A DNA stretch of 64,000 nucleotides from Symbiodinium natans (GCA_905221605.1 CAJNDS010002207.1:262501-326500); one strand, 5' to 3'; shown: positions 27,698 to 39,128, counted from the stretch's first letter. Program-made: numbers and translations. The notes: generated by a model not told the origin, from the sequence alone.

Positions 27698-28387
27698 AGG
27701 TTAGTGCTCTGCCGAATACATCCAGCCCAGTGCCTTGCCTTTTCGGGAATGCGTCCTAGCCTACCGTGGAGGAAGCAGCTTGTGGAGCGAGGGTGGCGAT
27801 GGTTTTAAAGTTGCCATGACGTTATTTGGGGCAGCTGAAGCTTCTCACAGTCTCAGTCCCTAAAAGGAAGTTTTGTCAAAGTGATGGCTTCTCACATGCA
27901 AGCAAGGAGAAGGGCCTGCACCTCGCCAACACCCAGAGAGCGTTGCGTGAGGTGAGCAGAGTGGAGAAGAGTTTCGGTCTTGATGGCCATGTCATTTAGT
28001 GTTGGCTGTTTGCTTCGGTTACTTCGGTTTTGGTGAGTGACGATTTGGGATTTGAAGCTTCCAAAGGCCCTGGCGACGCTTCAGATTCCCGGTTTTCACG
28101 ACGCATCACGGGAAGGAAATCAAGAGCAGCGACGCAGAGCGGGACCAGAGACATGAATTGTCAATGTGTTTCCTGATGAATTTGTGCTCAACCGGCAGAC
28201 TTGACATGGGCGGTTTACAGCTCCAAGGGTCTGAGGTTTGTGTTTGCCTTGAAGCGTCTTTACTTCTGAAACTTGTGGCCTTTCCGGCGTTGCATCCTTT
28301 GGGCAGTCAACAGAGTGTCAACGGAACCCAGAAATCTTGCTTGAAAGAAATGCGTGAATTTCGGACTGTCTGCAAGTTTGCAGATCG

Positions 28388-28489
28388 AAAGAGCGGATTG
28401 AGCAAGTTTTTCTTGATGCCCTGCGTGACATTCATAACGAAAACTGGCTGAAAGCTGCAACACACCGCCCTTCAAACCGCAACGACAGG
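28388..28489 (+). CDS. Candidate exon, unknown (RSKERIEQVFLDALRDIHNE)
   Basis: Acceptor TTTGCAG at 28387; donor ACAG|GTCAAG at 28490. Reads KERIEQVFLDALRDIHNENW followed by LKAATHRPSNRND. Amphipathic helix character. Confidence 0.45.
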
Positions 28490-28832
28490 TCAAGCGCATC
28501 TTTGCAGAGCACAACGCCGCAGCCTTGGCAAATCCAAAACAATAGACCCCTCAAGCGCTGCATGGTGCATCCCACTGCTGGTAGACCATCCGCCCTCATA
28601 CCTGCACAGTGAAGGACCCAATCCTTTATTTGGGGAGGGGATGAAGGATCACATGGGCTCAGGTGCCTGTGATACTTCTTGGTGGCCTGCTTCTAGGCTT
28701 CCGCTCGCAGCTCGCATCGCACACAGGGGGCCCACCGGCACATGCAATCGGGGGGCTTGATCCAAGAGATTGACCCATTTGCCACTGTATACGGGTCCGG
28801 CAATAGTTGAGGGTTACGTAGACATTGTGCCT

Positions 28833-28968
28833 GAGAACGCCGGGAGCCGCGACCTGCAGCACAAACTGAGGCACTGCATGACTGCAGATGTGGGTATGAA
28901 CAGAAACTCGGCTGAGCTGCGTATTCGTACAGCTGTGCCTGACATGCTCTGCTCCAGATGCTACAAGG
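28833..28968 (+). CDS. Candidate exon, unknown (RDLQHKLRHCMTADVG)
   Basis: Reads NAGSRDLQHKLRHCMTADVG and continues through ELRIRTAVPDMLCSRCYK to an AAG|GTGCGC donor at 28969. The first fifteen codons end almost only in G or C. The left boundary is uncertain; the frame is open from about 28770. Confidence 0.35.
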
Positions 28969-29791
28969 TGCGCCAAGCACAGGCTACAGGACCAGAAAGC
29001 TCTGCTGCCTCTTTTGAACCTGAGGTGATGTGGCCACCTTCGGGCCTTGGATCCAGGCCGCACGTTTTTTTCACGGCGCAAAGGTTTGCAGCTTGTTGGG
29101 TTTGCTGGGATGCTTGGGAGCCTAAGACAGAAATTTGCAGTTTCCTGCGAGAGTCGCTTGAGTAGGCTCGGGGGCGGAATGACTGCATCCTTGCATCAAG
29201 CCCTCAAAGTGGTAAGCGATTAGTGGTCGTTAAGCATGCGGAAGCAATGGGGGACTTGAGAAGACTCGGTTCGCTCTCCTGCTTGCTTTTCCAGAGCGGC
29301 ATGAGCTTTGCTTTGGATCTAGGCTCCAAGATGGACACGGTACTTGAATTTGGCAAGTCGGTCCCCACAGTGTAGAGCAACCCCAAGCAAAGGAAGCCAC
29401 AAGCGTCACAAGGAGCCAGAAGACCTCCGAAGGCGAAGTTAGAGATTCTTATGGGTCGGGGTGTGCTCGATCGGCCAGCAGAACCTCAGGACAGACATCC
29501 CTCTGAATCATCTGCTTCCCATGAGCTGATAGCGCTTGTGCCTTGCCCATCCTTGCCCCCCAAGAGGCCGCCAGCGTGGCCTCGCTTCAGGAGGCATGGC
29601 CACCCAACGAAGCTACTCTCACTTCTTTCGTGATAAAGGGTTGAGGGTCGAAAATCGATCTCCTCGCAACTCCCCGGCTCCTGAACAACCCGGCAGCAAA
29701 AGGGGGGGTTGCATGATTTCAAGAAATAAAGGGTTTGGGTCTTTCGGGGTTGGAATGTCTCTAGTTTCTCTGGCGCGTCTCCGAATCCAAG

Positions 29792-29854
29792 CCCTGGGCT
29801 GTCGTGAAGGCCTTCAACAACCAGGGCCATTCCTTGGACGCGAGCCTTTGCCAG
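29792..29854 (+). CDS. Candidate exon, unknown (PWAVVKAFNNQGHSLDASLC)
   Basis: Bounded by CCAAG (29791) and CAG|GC (29855). Reads PWAVVKAFNNQGHSLDASLC with strong G/C third positions. Phase 0 at both ends, matching the exon at 30097. Confidence 0.5.
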
Positions 29855-30096
29855 GCCGGTGATGATTTCCTTGAGGGTTATTCTTGATGGTCATTCTACA
29901 GGGCTCAAGGGCGTTGGGAATATTCAGGGAGCGTTTCTACTTTGCGTGCGCAAGCATATGTGTGTGTGTGACGTAACTCAGGTGTACGCAACAACCTAAC
30001 AGGCAAGCCTGGGAATGATTCGAACCGTGACATGTCTGCGGACTGCGGCGCTTTGCTCTTGAAACGATGCCTCCGTTGCCTCCATTTCTTTTTCAG

Positions 30097-30195
30097 CCTC
30101 CGAAAGCCGCAGCTTCCAGCGCTCTTGGCCACAATGCAGACCACACCGAAGCCAACAGCCGCTTGCTCATCCTATTCGGGCATACGAAGCACCAG
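30097..30195 (+). CDS. Candidate exon, unknown (GHNADHTEANSRLLILFGHT)
   Basis: A pyrimidine-rich stretch and TTTCAG precede the exon; donor CAG|GTATGC at 30196. 33 codons, phase 0, reading GHNADHTEANSRLLILFGHT near the end. An overlapping frame stays open for 128 codons with a hydrophobic segment at about 30280-30350, so an alternative product cannot be excluded. Confidence 0.5.
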
Positions 30196-31012
30196 GTATG
30201 CAGCGTTCATGTGGCAGGACGCCTGCAGCATCAGAATCAGCATCCTATACAATGACTCCATTTATCTAGCAAGGTGTCGCGGATGGCTCACGTTCGCCCC
30301 AACCGGCATCCTGCTAGGATTTCTCATGCTCTGCAGTTTACGACTGCTCAAGATCACCATCACAAGCTGTGCCTGCGCAAAGCGTGGGACGAGAAGTACG
30401 AAGCCGGTCCTTGTCTGAAAGCGTAGGCCGGTCCACTTCGCAGCGGCTGCACTCTTTCGGCGGTGCTGCAACCTGGCATGGCATATGGCTTGGCTTTGTG
30501 CTTTAGCCAAGGATTCTTAGGGGGGGCCGGCCTCCTGCCGAACAATCCCGGGATTGTTCGGAGGTACTGTAGAACGGAAACAGATGCCTCCTCCCTTGCC
30601 CTCCCCCCCCCCTGTGCACCAAAACTGCAAGGATGCACTATAGCTCCGAATCCAACGCCGAACCAAGGAGCAGAGGCCCAGCCATCCAAATCCATGCACC
30701 TCGTCCCGATGCTTCAGGGGGAATCTTGCAGGCAGGTTTGCGTTTTTGGACCGGTAGCTCATGCTCTGCCCGAATCAGAGCAGCGTTACAGATTGCTGGC
30801 CCAGCGTGTCGGTTGGTTGAGCCTGCCGCAAAGAATTGGTTTGGAGGGTTGGGGATGCACCTTGCCCTCTCGCAACATGTGGGTTTTTGATTTGTGTAAG
30901 CACAAAAGAATATGGAAGGATAGACAAAGTTGGCTGATATTAATAATCAGTTAATGGTGGAAACTGTGACGTTGGTTAATACAGGGACCTCCGCGCCTGC
31001 CTTGTCATGCAG

Positions 31013-31144
31013 CGCCTACATACTTTATGTACCAGTCTTCATTCATGTGCTTCAACGGTGATCATTTGCGCCGCCGTGCGCAGCTTTTGGACCTTGAAAG
31101 GGCTGCGAAGAAAAGACGTGTCTGTTTGCGGTGCCATGTAGAAA
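31013..31144 (+). CDS. Candidate exon, unknown Cys/His-rich basic protein
   Basis: After ATGCAG (31012) the frame reads PTYFMYQSSFMCFNGDHLRR, RAQLLDLERAAKKRRVC and LRCHVE. A GT donor at 31145 gives a phase 1 end that joins to 31219. The basic helix (ERAAKKRR) followed by CxxCH suggests a nucleic-acid-binding or metal-binding segment (inference). Confidence 0.5.
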
Positions 31145-31218
31145 GTGTCTGATGTGCGCTGCTGCAAAAACTTAGGTCCTTTTCTCGGCACCTGCGCCGT
31201 CGGCTACGAGCCTGCCAG

Positions 31219-31257
31219 GCCGCTTCCTGCAATGTGACGTCGGCGTGTGCGGCAGCG
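31219..31257 (+). CDS. Candidate exon continuing the Cys/His-rich protein
   Basis: Acceptor CCAG at 31218; GC donor at 31258. Joined to 31144 it reads CLRCHVESRFLQCDVGVCG, with four Cys in CxxCH...C...C spacing. 11 of 13 codons end in G/C. The intron is 74 nt. Confidence 0.5.
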
Positions 31258-33748
31258 GCTGACGCTTGGCCCGCTTGGCTTGTCAGCCACAGGCTTAAGG
31301 ATGCTTAAAGATGCTTTGATCGTCGGTGCCTATAGGGCGGTACATGAAGTTGATCGCTGGCGATGCGGCTGGCAACACAGTGATAGGTATCGGGATCGTA
31401 ATGATTAGGCATTTTTAGGCGCAACAGGGTGTCTTAAACTTCCAAAACGAAAGTGGTGGCCGCGAACTTCCTCCTCTGGAAGGGAGCTGGATTATTTTGA
31501 GATGTCGTGGGCTCTGGGAGAATGCTCCTTCTCCCGGAGCGCTCCTCTACCAACATAACCCGCGTAAACTTTCCGGGCCAGATCGGATCAGGCATGTGTG
31601 GCAGGTATACAAGTCCGAGAAGTCATGTTTTGGTTTCGAAGAGTGTTCCTGAAGTGCATGGTCCCCCTCAGTTGTTATGGTCAGCCCGGTGCAAGCCAGA
31701 TCTGTTCCGGGGGGGCATGCCACTAGTATGCTAGCATGTCCAGCAGTATGGTCCTCGTGACACCTTCGAGTCCGGCGACACGCTGCCCTGCGGGTTTCGC
31801 GGAGCCCCAGAACCCACAAGTGTTCGGAGCCCAGCGCCCGCTGCAGACCCGATCCAGTCGCCCAAGTGGAGCTTAGGCGGATCTTGCGACATCGCTTACG
31901 CTTTTCGCACCGAGCCCCATGGTTGCAGATAGCCGCAGAACTCGCATACCCCATATGGTGGGATTCGCGGCTTCCGGTGTACTTTTGTGGGGCATTTGGT
32001 GTCCGAGACCCATGCCATGAGCAGAGTGAGACGAAAGTGTTTAAGACTCGGGTCCCTTCATCCCACTGTGCTTTAAAAAGAAAACGGCATCTGGCAAAAA
32101 GCATTCAAACGAAGCATTCAAACGCCCTGTCCGAAAGAAAGGGTAGCCCAGGTGATTTGCGACCCCTCTTTTTCAAATACACGGCTTCTTGCAAGAAGCG
32201 TCTTCTTAGGTCTTCCCAACAACAAGGACGTGCCTTGCCTGATCTGTGTAGTTTGCAGGGTTCTTGGTGCTTGGGAAGTTGGGGCTCGAAATGGTTCGAA
32301 GGCCGTATTTGTTTTGCTGGCAGAAGACCTTGTGGTCAAACATTTGCACAGTCTGTCATTCAGGAAAAACCCCCTCAACAGGAAGGGCAAAGGGTAGGGA
32401 GTGGTGGATGAAGCCATGTTGCCAGGCTTCTTCCCATGCCCTTTGCCAATTCACAGCTTTGCGCTGGTAACCTGGATGAACGAGACGTTCTGGACCCCTC
32501 TGGAGACTGACCTATATCTCCAAACGGCACCTTGCTTGCAGTCATCAAAATGTTCTGAGGTCGCTTGCTTGCTGAAGGGCTGAGTTGCAGCTCGCACCTA
32601 GGCTTGATTTCTTCAACTTCCAATTGCAAGTCTAGTTGTCGCAGCGCCCCATCCCTGCCTGCCGGAAACGCACACGCCAGCAGTGCAGGGATGCCGCACA
32701 CACGCACACCAACGACACATCGTCCGCCAGTTTTAGAAAGGCCTTGTCCATGCAAAGGTCACATGAGAACGTAGCAGTTTCAAAAGGCAACTTCCGCAAG
32801 CTTTCGTCAGGTTAAGTCGGTCAGGCTTTGACTTGAATACGACCCCCCCCCTGCTTCCAGCACTCGAGGAGTATGGATCCACGTGTCCCGGCGGCAAGTT
32901 TGCCCAGCGTAGCGCTTTGTGGAAACGAAAAGCTTGCTGCCTGACCTACTCGGCTTTTCGACTTTTCCACTTGGGCATCGGGCATCTAGGCTCATAGCTG
33001 CCTTTTTTTGCATCTCTAAAGGCAGAGGCGACAGTTGTGTCGTCGTGTGCAAGTAAGCCGGGACATTCTGAAGCTCGGCTTTTTGGTTCAATTGAGCATT
33101 TAGCATCTCAGCAGAGTAGTGGTAGCGGTAGCGGTAGTGGCAGTGGTAGTGGTATTGGTGGTAGCGGTAGCGGTAGCACAAGCACTAGCATGAGCAGGGG
33201 CAGTAGTAGCAGTAGTAGCAGTAGTAGCTTAGTGGTTAATAGTTAGCAGGTAGTAGCTTAGTTCGCCTTCTGTGAGGCAGAGGCAACGCAGCCCATTGCC
33301 TGAGCTTCCCCTCCAAAAGATCCGACCACAGAGAAGCCACTCTCACCAGCTCAAGTTGCCGTTGAAACATCGCTGCCCAGATTGCCGCTCCCGGGAGCTG
33401 TCCCTCACCGTGGTTGCTCGAACACACCGCTAGCACCCTATGCTGCTGCCTCAGCGCCAATGGTTTTGCGTAGCTGGTGGCATCTTATGGGATCCCCCTA
33501 TTCAAGAGGTTGCACTGCACTGGTCTCACCGGCGTGCTGCTTTGGGAATAGGTTCGACCAGTGTTGCATCAGGGTGTAAAGAAAACGAACGTCAACCTTC
33601 AACTCAAGGCCCTCCCCAGCGTATCAGTTTAGGGTTTGGGGTTTGGGGGATTTCGATACCAGGTCACCTCGCAGAATTGTCATACTGAAGCACAGTAGCC
33701 GAGAGCTTGTCCTCAATTCCCAAGCCGATCATCCACGTCTGCCCTCAG
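31258..33748 (+). other. Mostly unannotated stretch, one possible exon and a simple repeat
   Basis: No recognised domain. A possible exon at 32457-32500 reads FALVTWMNETFWTPL (after CACAG). Overlapping opposite-strand ORFs of about 550 nt near 31.5-32.4 kb lack domain or codon signals. Ends with the GGTAGC repeat at 33117-33246. Confidence 0.4.
33117..33246 (+). repeat. GGTAGC / AGT trinucleotide-type repeat
   Basis: GGTAGC, GGTAGT and AGTAGC units over about 130 bp. In one frame it gives Gly-Ser and then poly-Ser, in reverse His-Tyr-Arg; neither is taken as coding. Confidence 0.85.
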
Positions 33749-33831
33749 GATTCCTACTTGTCGACTCTGCCTGTCGGCATGGAGGCAAGAGATGGGGATA
33801 CAGGGCGGGAGATGGTGCAGAAACGCGCCCT
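33749..33831 (+). CDS. Unknown gene exon 1 of those seen
   Basis: AG|G acceptor at 33748, GA donor at 33832. Reads DSYLSTLPVGMEARDG, then REMVQKRAL whose last codon is completed by the next exon after a 63-nt intron. Confidence 0.6.
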
Positions 33832-35065
33832 GAAGCCATGAAGTGACCGCCCGGACGTTGAAGCCTGCGCATGCCCTGGTCAGGTCATGCATAGGCAGCG
33901 TGCTGCCGAAACAAAGCACGCAGCACGAATCGCGAGTGCTGCTGTATATGACCGGCGCCTCCGATGCAGCCAGTTTCTGTGAGGGCCTTGGGGCTACCTG
34001 GGGCTGTTATTAAGGGGAGTCGAGTAGGAGTTTGACGAGCGGTGGCGTGTCAGTCACGCCCAGCAGAGCCTGACCTATGCACTTTCGGCAGAGCTCTGCC
34101 AATTCTTGTTGAAAGAAAGAATGCATGACAGAGGAGCCCGAAATAGTCAATGAGTTCCCATCGAACTTGCACACCTACGCAACATATCTTTCATCCTTCA
34201 CATTAAAACCTTGCAATCGACAGGCAGCTGTGGCGCAAGACCTTCCCCAGCGACACCTCCCTCTCCGAAATAGCCCCGTGGCAGCTCCCACGGCCAAGCT
34301 TTGTGCAGGGCGGCTCGGTTTTGTCTGGCTGTTGGAGCCACCACGTGATTGGGTTTGTCGAATTACGTGGCCTTGTACGGACGTCGTTGTACCTTGCAAT
34401 TGGGGCTTCTTAGCAGTATGCATGGGCGTTCCCATCTAAGGGACGGGGTGTTTCCTGACGCATCAGTTTCACATCCTCAGAAAAGAGAACGATGCCAACT
34501 CCGGCACAAGCCGGTTGGTCTCCCAGGCTGTTCAAATCCCAGTCTGCAATCCCTTCAAAGTCGTTGGCAAGAAGCAAACCACGCCACAATACGAGCAGGC
34601 AAGCCCTCCAACTTCTGCTACATCATCGAACAAATTCGGGGCAACTGTATCCAGCCTATAAAGCCTCCCTCGCCGAACCCCGAAACTTGAAGACCCAAGT
34701 TCTCGCACCCAGTACCGAGATCGGACGAGCCCCGGCTTGTCTGTGGCCGCTGTGCTGCCCTCCCTTTCCGCACTGCTTTTCGCGCTGGCTCTGTGGGTCA
34801 CCTGGCAAAAGAGCTATACGACGGGTCAAAGGCTTGAGGGCTTTTTGTTCTTTATGTAAAACCGTATAAGAGCGCTTTGTTGCGAGCGCCTGAGCAATGC
34901 AGGAGCCTTTCTGGGCAGCCAGCCCAAACGACCTTCAGCCGGACGATCCTTGTAGCTTCGGGATCCCTCTATCGAAGCAGCAGAATTCTGGATACAGTGC
35001 GCATTGCATGTCGTGGAGCAACAGGCTTCTGTCCGCACCATCTGGGCGAGTTCGACCAGCAGCAC
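33749..35065 (+). CDS. Unrecognised gene, six phase-consistent exons
   Basis: Gene-level entry. Exons: 33749-33831 (YLSTLPVGMEARDGDTGREM), 33895-about 33967 (QRAAETKHAARIASAAVYDR), 34028-34110 (EFDERWRVSHAQQSLTYALS), 34224-34309 (QLWRKTFPSDTSLSEIAPWQ), 34599-34640 (KPSNFCYIIEQIRG), 35025-35065 (FCPHHLGEFDQQH). Joins 33831-33895, 34110-34224, 34309-34599 and 34640-35025 keep phase and use GA, GA, GC and GC donors with AG|G acceptors. The protein begins helical and turns into a segment WRKTFPSDTSLSEIAPWQ, PRPSFVQGKPSNFCYIIEQI and RGFCPHHLGEFDQQH. Codons are strongly G/C-ending. I do not recognise the family. The junction between exons 2 and 3 is unresolved, and both gene ends are unknown. Confidence 0.65.
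34028..34110 (+). CDS. Unknown gene exon (EFDERWRVSHAQQSL)
   Basis: AG|G acceptor at 34027, GA donor at 34111; 19 of 27 codons G/C-ending. Reads EFDERWRVSHAQQSL and TYALSAELCQFL. The phase 2 end is completed by G of the next exon. Confidence 0.65.
34224..34309 (+). CDS. Unknown gene exon (LWRKTFPSDTSLSEIAPW)
   Basis: Acceptor CGACAG at 34223, GC donor at 34310. Reads QLWRKTFPSDTSLSEIAPWQ and LPRPSFVQ. Joined to the next exon it reads PSFVQGKPSNFCYIIEQIRG. Confidence 0.65.
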
Positions 35066-36757
35066 GTTTCTGCAGCACATGTGGCATCAGTCATTCGACG
35101 GCGCAGCGCCCCTTGTTCGATTTTTGCGCTTCATTTTTTGTTCCTACGTGCTGAAATCTAGCACATCTACTGTGCGAGGACGATCCACTCTGAACCCCAA
35201 AGAAGGACCCGATTCTCCCACAAGTATTTGACCCGAATCTCTTTAAGCCAAGCGGTGGAGACCCCTACACGAATCCCTGCCAATAGCGCTGCAATGGCTA
35301 GGCTCAGCTTGTATGTGGCCCTCGTCTTGGCGCAGACCTTCTTGCAATCCCTTGCGGCAGCCAGAGGCAACCTGGGGGTCCGGAATACGTGAAGTTTATA
35401 TAGGTGTGTGTGTGTGTGTGCACATTTACGTGTGTGTGTGTGTGTGTGTACATGTACATGTATAATATTATAGCATCCCCTCGTCCCTCTTCCCACAAAG
35501 AAGTGAGGCTTCTCCGGCTTCTCCTTCATGCAACGTAGGCTGTAGGCTCTTCAAACTTTGAAGTACATCCATGAGATCGTAAAGCCAGTTGATGAGTCCA
35601 ATCAGGGAGGCGGGCAAGTATTGAAGAATGCTGGAGGAAAGCTTCAGCCCGGCCCCGTTGGATCGGGCTTGTTTCGCACGTCAGCTTCTGCAGAGTCAGG
35701 GGTCAGCTTGAGATATTCCCTGCCTTTTGCTTGCCATGTCGAATATCAGTTTCCTGTGTCCAAGGACACTTAAGAAAAGACCCGAATTCAGACTTGCCTG
35801 GTGCCACCCGTCTGGACAATCACTGGCACCGGCTGCTGAAGTGTTCGTTTGTTTTCTCGTGTTCTCCGAGACGGCGCTGTTCATCGGATCCTTGCCAGTC
35901 GGTGCTTTTGTGGCTGATGGCGTTTACCTTGATATCCTTTCTCTTTGGGGACACATGATCATTCGCCGACATGCCAAAACAAGAAGAGCCCCCTTTGACT
36001 TGGCCGTGTCTGATACCCAAATGCTTGCCGTTAAGGGGGGACCACTTTGGACAACGAGAAATCACATTGCGTTTGAAGATACTGCGCAACCCAAGTTGTG
36101 AATGTTTTCCTCCTCCGCCTGAGCCTCTTGGTGGCGTCCTGTTCTCCGTTCTGACCTAGGCTTGCCACCAGTTTTCTGGTGGTTGAAAACAGCTCTCAGG
36201 GTTCTTTGAGAGTCCCTTCTGTGAAAGACACTGTCTGATGCCTGTATGCCTTTACGGCAATTGCAAAACATGTGCGGTCTGACTTTCGAGCCCTCCCCCC
36301 CCCCCCCCCCCCCCAATTTAGAAAAACATGACGCCCGCAGTTTGCAGATGGAGCACCTGGAGCTTTGAGTAGCCCCACTCGAAGAACCTCCAAGGATGAA
36401 CACAAACACGGTGAAACACCGCCAAGCCTGACTGAGCATAGTAGTAAGCTGCATGCTCCTCAGCCGCAACCAGCCGCAACCAGTACCCCAACTCCATCCC
36501 CCGACACAAGCTCTAAGCCCTAACCTTAAGACGACCAACATCCGAGCAGCTGCTTAGTTCGCGAGGCTCCCAAGCCTTAGCTGCAGCCGTGGCCGTTGAA
36601 GTGGCAGAACTCCTTCGGGCACTAGGCCTTGGATTGTCTTGACATGTATGATGTGCAAAATAGTTGCGCAGGTAGTGCACTACTGCATGAGGACTTTTAA
36701 TGTTTTAACTGGCATCACCTTGTGCAAGTACACACCGGTTGGCTTCCACAATGGGGC
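35066..36757. other. Possible further exons, GT microsatellite, C-run
   Basis: Contains a GT/AC dinucleotide repeat at 35404-35448 and an 18-22 bp C-run near 36294-36314. Possible but unproven exons: + strand 35.57-35.69 kb (VLKNAGGKLQPGPVGSGLF) and about 35.85 kb (VFSETALFIGSLPVGAF, hydrophobic). Opposite-strand readings of the same DNA are also open. Confidence 0.35.
35404..35448 (+). repeat. GT microsatellite
   Basis: GT units split by a CACATTTAC interruption; gives Thr-His ORFs on the minus strand. Confidence 0.88.
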
Positions 36758-36862
36758 CTGGCACATGGGGACAATATCGGGCACTGATCCAAGAGCATCT
36801 AGCAGGCGGAAGTTGGTCAGACAGGCCCCCTCGAGCGGCGCACTCGCAATATCAAGCATCTC
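36758..36862 (-). CDS. Candidate minus-strand exon (EMLDIASAPLEGACLTNF)
   Basis: Read on the minus strand: CAAG|GAG acceptor, 35 codons, CAG|GC donor, reading EMLDIASAPLEGACLTNFRL and LDALGSVPDIVPMCQ. Both ends fit the dinoflagellate boundary rules and phase is 0. The + strand reading of the same DNA is less protein-like. Product unknown. Confidence 0.4.
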
Positions 36863-39060
36863 CTTGAAGATTCGCAACCCACATGCACACCAGATTATCG
36901 TAAGCAGTGCCTATAAATCAATCTCTGTGATTGAGAACGCGGCGTTCACGACGTGAGTCTTTGAATGAGCGTCCAATGTGAGCTGCTGAGTACGCCAACA
37001 GTTATTGGTTTACGTTTTTGATCTGAGCATGGGGTTTCCTGCCAGGTAGATCTACAGAAGTGCGTGTCAAATGCCATAGGAAACAATTAACAACGCCCAT
37101 GGCACACATGCTTAGGACAGGATATAGGGACCAAGGTGCAGGGTGGCATGCAACTGAGCTGAAAAGGCTCCGAAAACCACACAGAGCGGGACCAAAAGCC
37201 GCTCCGAACTCGTCTTAACCTCCAATGCAGCTGGGCCAGGCGCTGTCTGGGCAGGCGGCGGGCTCTCGCGCTGGAGGTCGCTCTGCTTCCGCCAGCCGAC
37301 GACGTGTGGACCACAGATGAGGGATCCGGCCTCCAGGGCCGCCTTCAATGGATTTGAGCAATTACCTCGCCTCAGAGCACTTGCAAAAACATGTTTAGTT
37401 CACACTCGCAGTGGACCATCGAATGGTTTCGACTGCTGTCGCTTTCTTTCGCTTTGCAGACATGACTGGTTCTGAAGCCAGTGGACTGCAGTGATTCCAC
37501 CTGATCTCCCCAAAAAACCAAGCCCGAACCCTCAACACCTCCATCTGCTGACCCTTGTGACAAACCTGTATCTATGTAAAAAAAGTGGGTGTGCAGTAGG
37601 TCTCGGGCCTTATTATTGCAGATGTAGCCACCGACTAGACACCCCAGATTAAAGGCGATTGCAAGCTGTGATTGAATCGCCGAGGCTTGGAAGTGTGCCC
37701 GTGTGGATGCTGACCATATTTCCTGGTGTTGGCAGGGCTGCCAGGAGCTTACTCGTGCTCTCGCAGATAAGCAGACTTTTAGCCGTGCACACGTGTATCG
37801 CACTTTGAGTTAGGGTCTTTACATGAAGCAACCGTCCAATTACTTGTTACTTGTGTAGGACCTAGTGACAGCTCAGCTGAAGCAACTGATTCCGAGGTCG
37901 GCCAGTGGATGTCCTTTGTAAGCCTGTGTTGGCTGGATCCAGCAACTTACGTCCTCCTCACGCAGGCGCCTCCACCAAAAGCTTCGGACCTCGGATTGTC
38001 CCTCCAAAAAAGGCCTGAGTTGCAAGGTTGTTGCATGGGAAGACCCTCCACTTGCGGAGTCCCCGCTCGGCATACCTTTGGCCTATGGCAAGGCTTCCTT
38101 CTTGCTTGTGGAAGCGGCGAGGCGTCGCCTTGACGCATTCTGAGCTTGCGAGCAGAGCTTCACGGCCTCCAGTGAGCCTCCCCAAGCCGGTAATGTAGCT
38201 TAGTGAGCTGCGCAAGTGTTGATCCGAAACACGATGCGGGTTTAGGCTTCGTGGCAGTCCAGACTCAAAGCAGAACTCTGTCACAAAGAACGCAGTGACA
38301 CCAACAGCACGAGCAGGTCGGATGAGCGCATGCTTGCAGGCAGTCTGTTGCTTCCGAAGCCGAGAGGGATATGCTTGGCCTTTCCTGCCCCTTGAAGTCA
38401 AGGTAGCTCGAGATCTGCTTGCGCGGCTGCGCTGGTTGCTTGCGCCTTCATGCTGAAATCTTCGAAGGCCTGGCTGTTGGGCTGTTTGAGGTGCCTTCGC
38501 CTGATACGCGCAGATTTTGCTCGGCACGAGAGCGCATTCAATGCGCTGCTGGTTTCCCATTCAAGAGTTTGGGGGCCTGTCCAGGCCAGGCTTCGATCCC
38601 CGGCTTCCTCAATTGGAATATTGTGCATATAAACGTCCAAGCCGTCTACACCCCAAGCTCAGGGCAGGCAAGTGAGATGTGTTCTACAATGCGCGCAGGA
38701 ATCCCCTCCGCGTTTTGTCTTGGCCGTGAATGGTCGTGGAACGCCCGTCTGCCAATGCCAAGCAAGCGCAGCCAGTCAATGTGCCAGGCACTTGATACTG
38801 CGGATGCTGCCCTGGGCCGTGGGATTCTATGTGTCCTCTTCCAGGCACTGCTGTCACACCCTTGCGGAGCATATTATCGAGTCGGATCATTTTGACTGGC
38901 CAATAACTTATCAACTACTAGCTCTACCATTCCTTGCTCCACTAATGAGAACACTCAATCCGAAAAGCTGAAAACCGAATCGGAATCTATGGTCTCCCGT
39001 CAACTCGAAACTCAGCACGAAACAGACACTACTGTACTAGTCACTCTATAGTGACTATAG
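36863..39060. other. Little recognisable between candidate exons
   Basis: Open frames on both strands (for example a 200-codon minus frame at 37958-38560) but no domain. A short perfect hairpin at 39038-39057 lies just before the + exon at 39061. Confidence 0.35.
38446..38500 (-). CDS. Candidate minus-strand exon (KQPNSQAFEDFSMK)
   Basis: On the minus strand: TCAG|GCG acceptor and AAG|GC donor enclose RRHLKQPNSQAFEDFSMK (phase 2 in, 0 out). May belong to the same minus gene as 36758-36862. The + strand frame is also open, so confidence is low. Confidence 0.33.
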
Positions 39061-39128
39061 CACTCCCTGGAGAAGGTCCCGCTCCACGCGCTGGCGCAGG
39101 CCATGCCGCAGAAGGCCACGTGGTCGCC
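39061..39128 (+). CDS. Candidate exon, unknown (HSLEKVPLHALAQAMPQKAT)
   Basis: After CTATAG (39060) the frame reads HSLEKVPLHALAQAMPQKAT then WSP. From the Lys-Val-Pro on, 21 of 22 codons end in G or C, the strongest bias in this part of the window. GT donor at 39129, phase 2. Family not recognised. Confidence 0.6.

Noticed and set aside
31547-32411. Overlapping ORFs of about 550 nt on both strands
   Set aside because: No domain, no codon bias and no clear splice boundaries; lengths are within what this base composition gives by chance.
33037-33246. Gly-Ser/poly-Ser ORF as a linker-rich protein
   Set aside because: A simple GGTAGC/AGT repeat without flanking exons.
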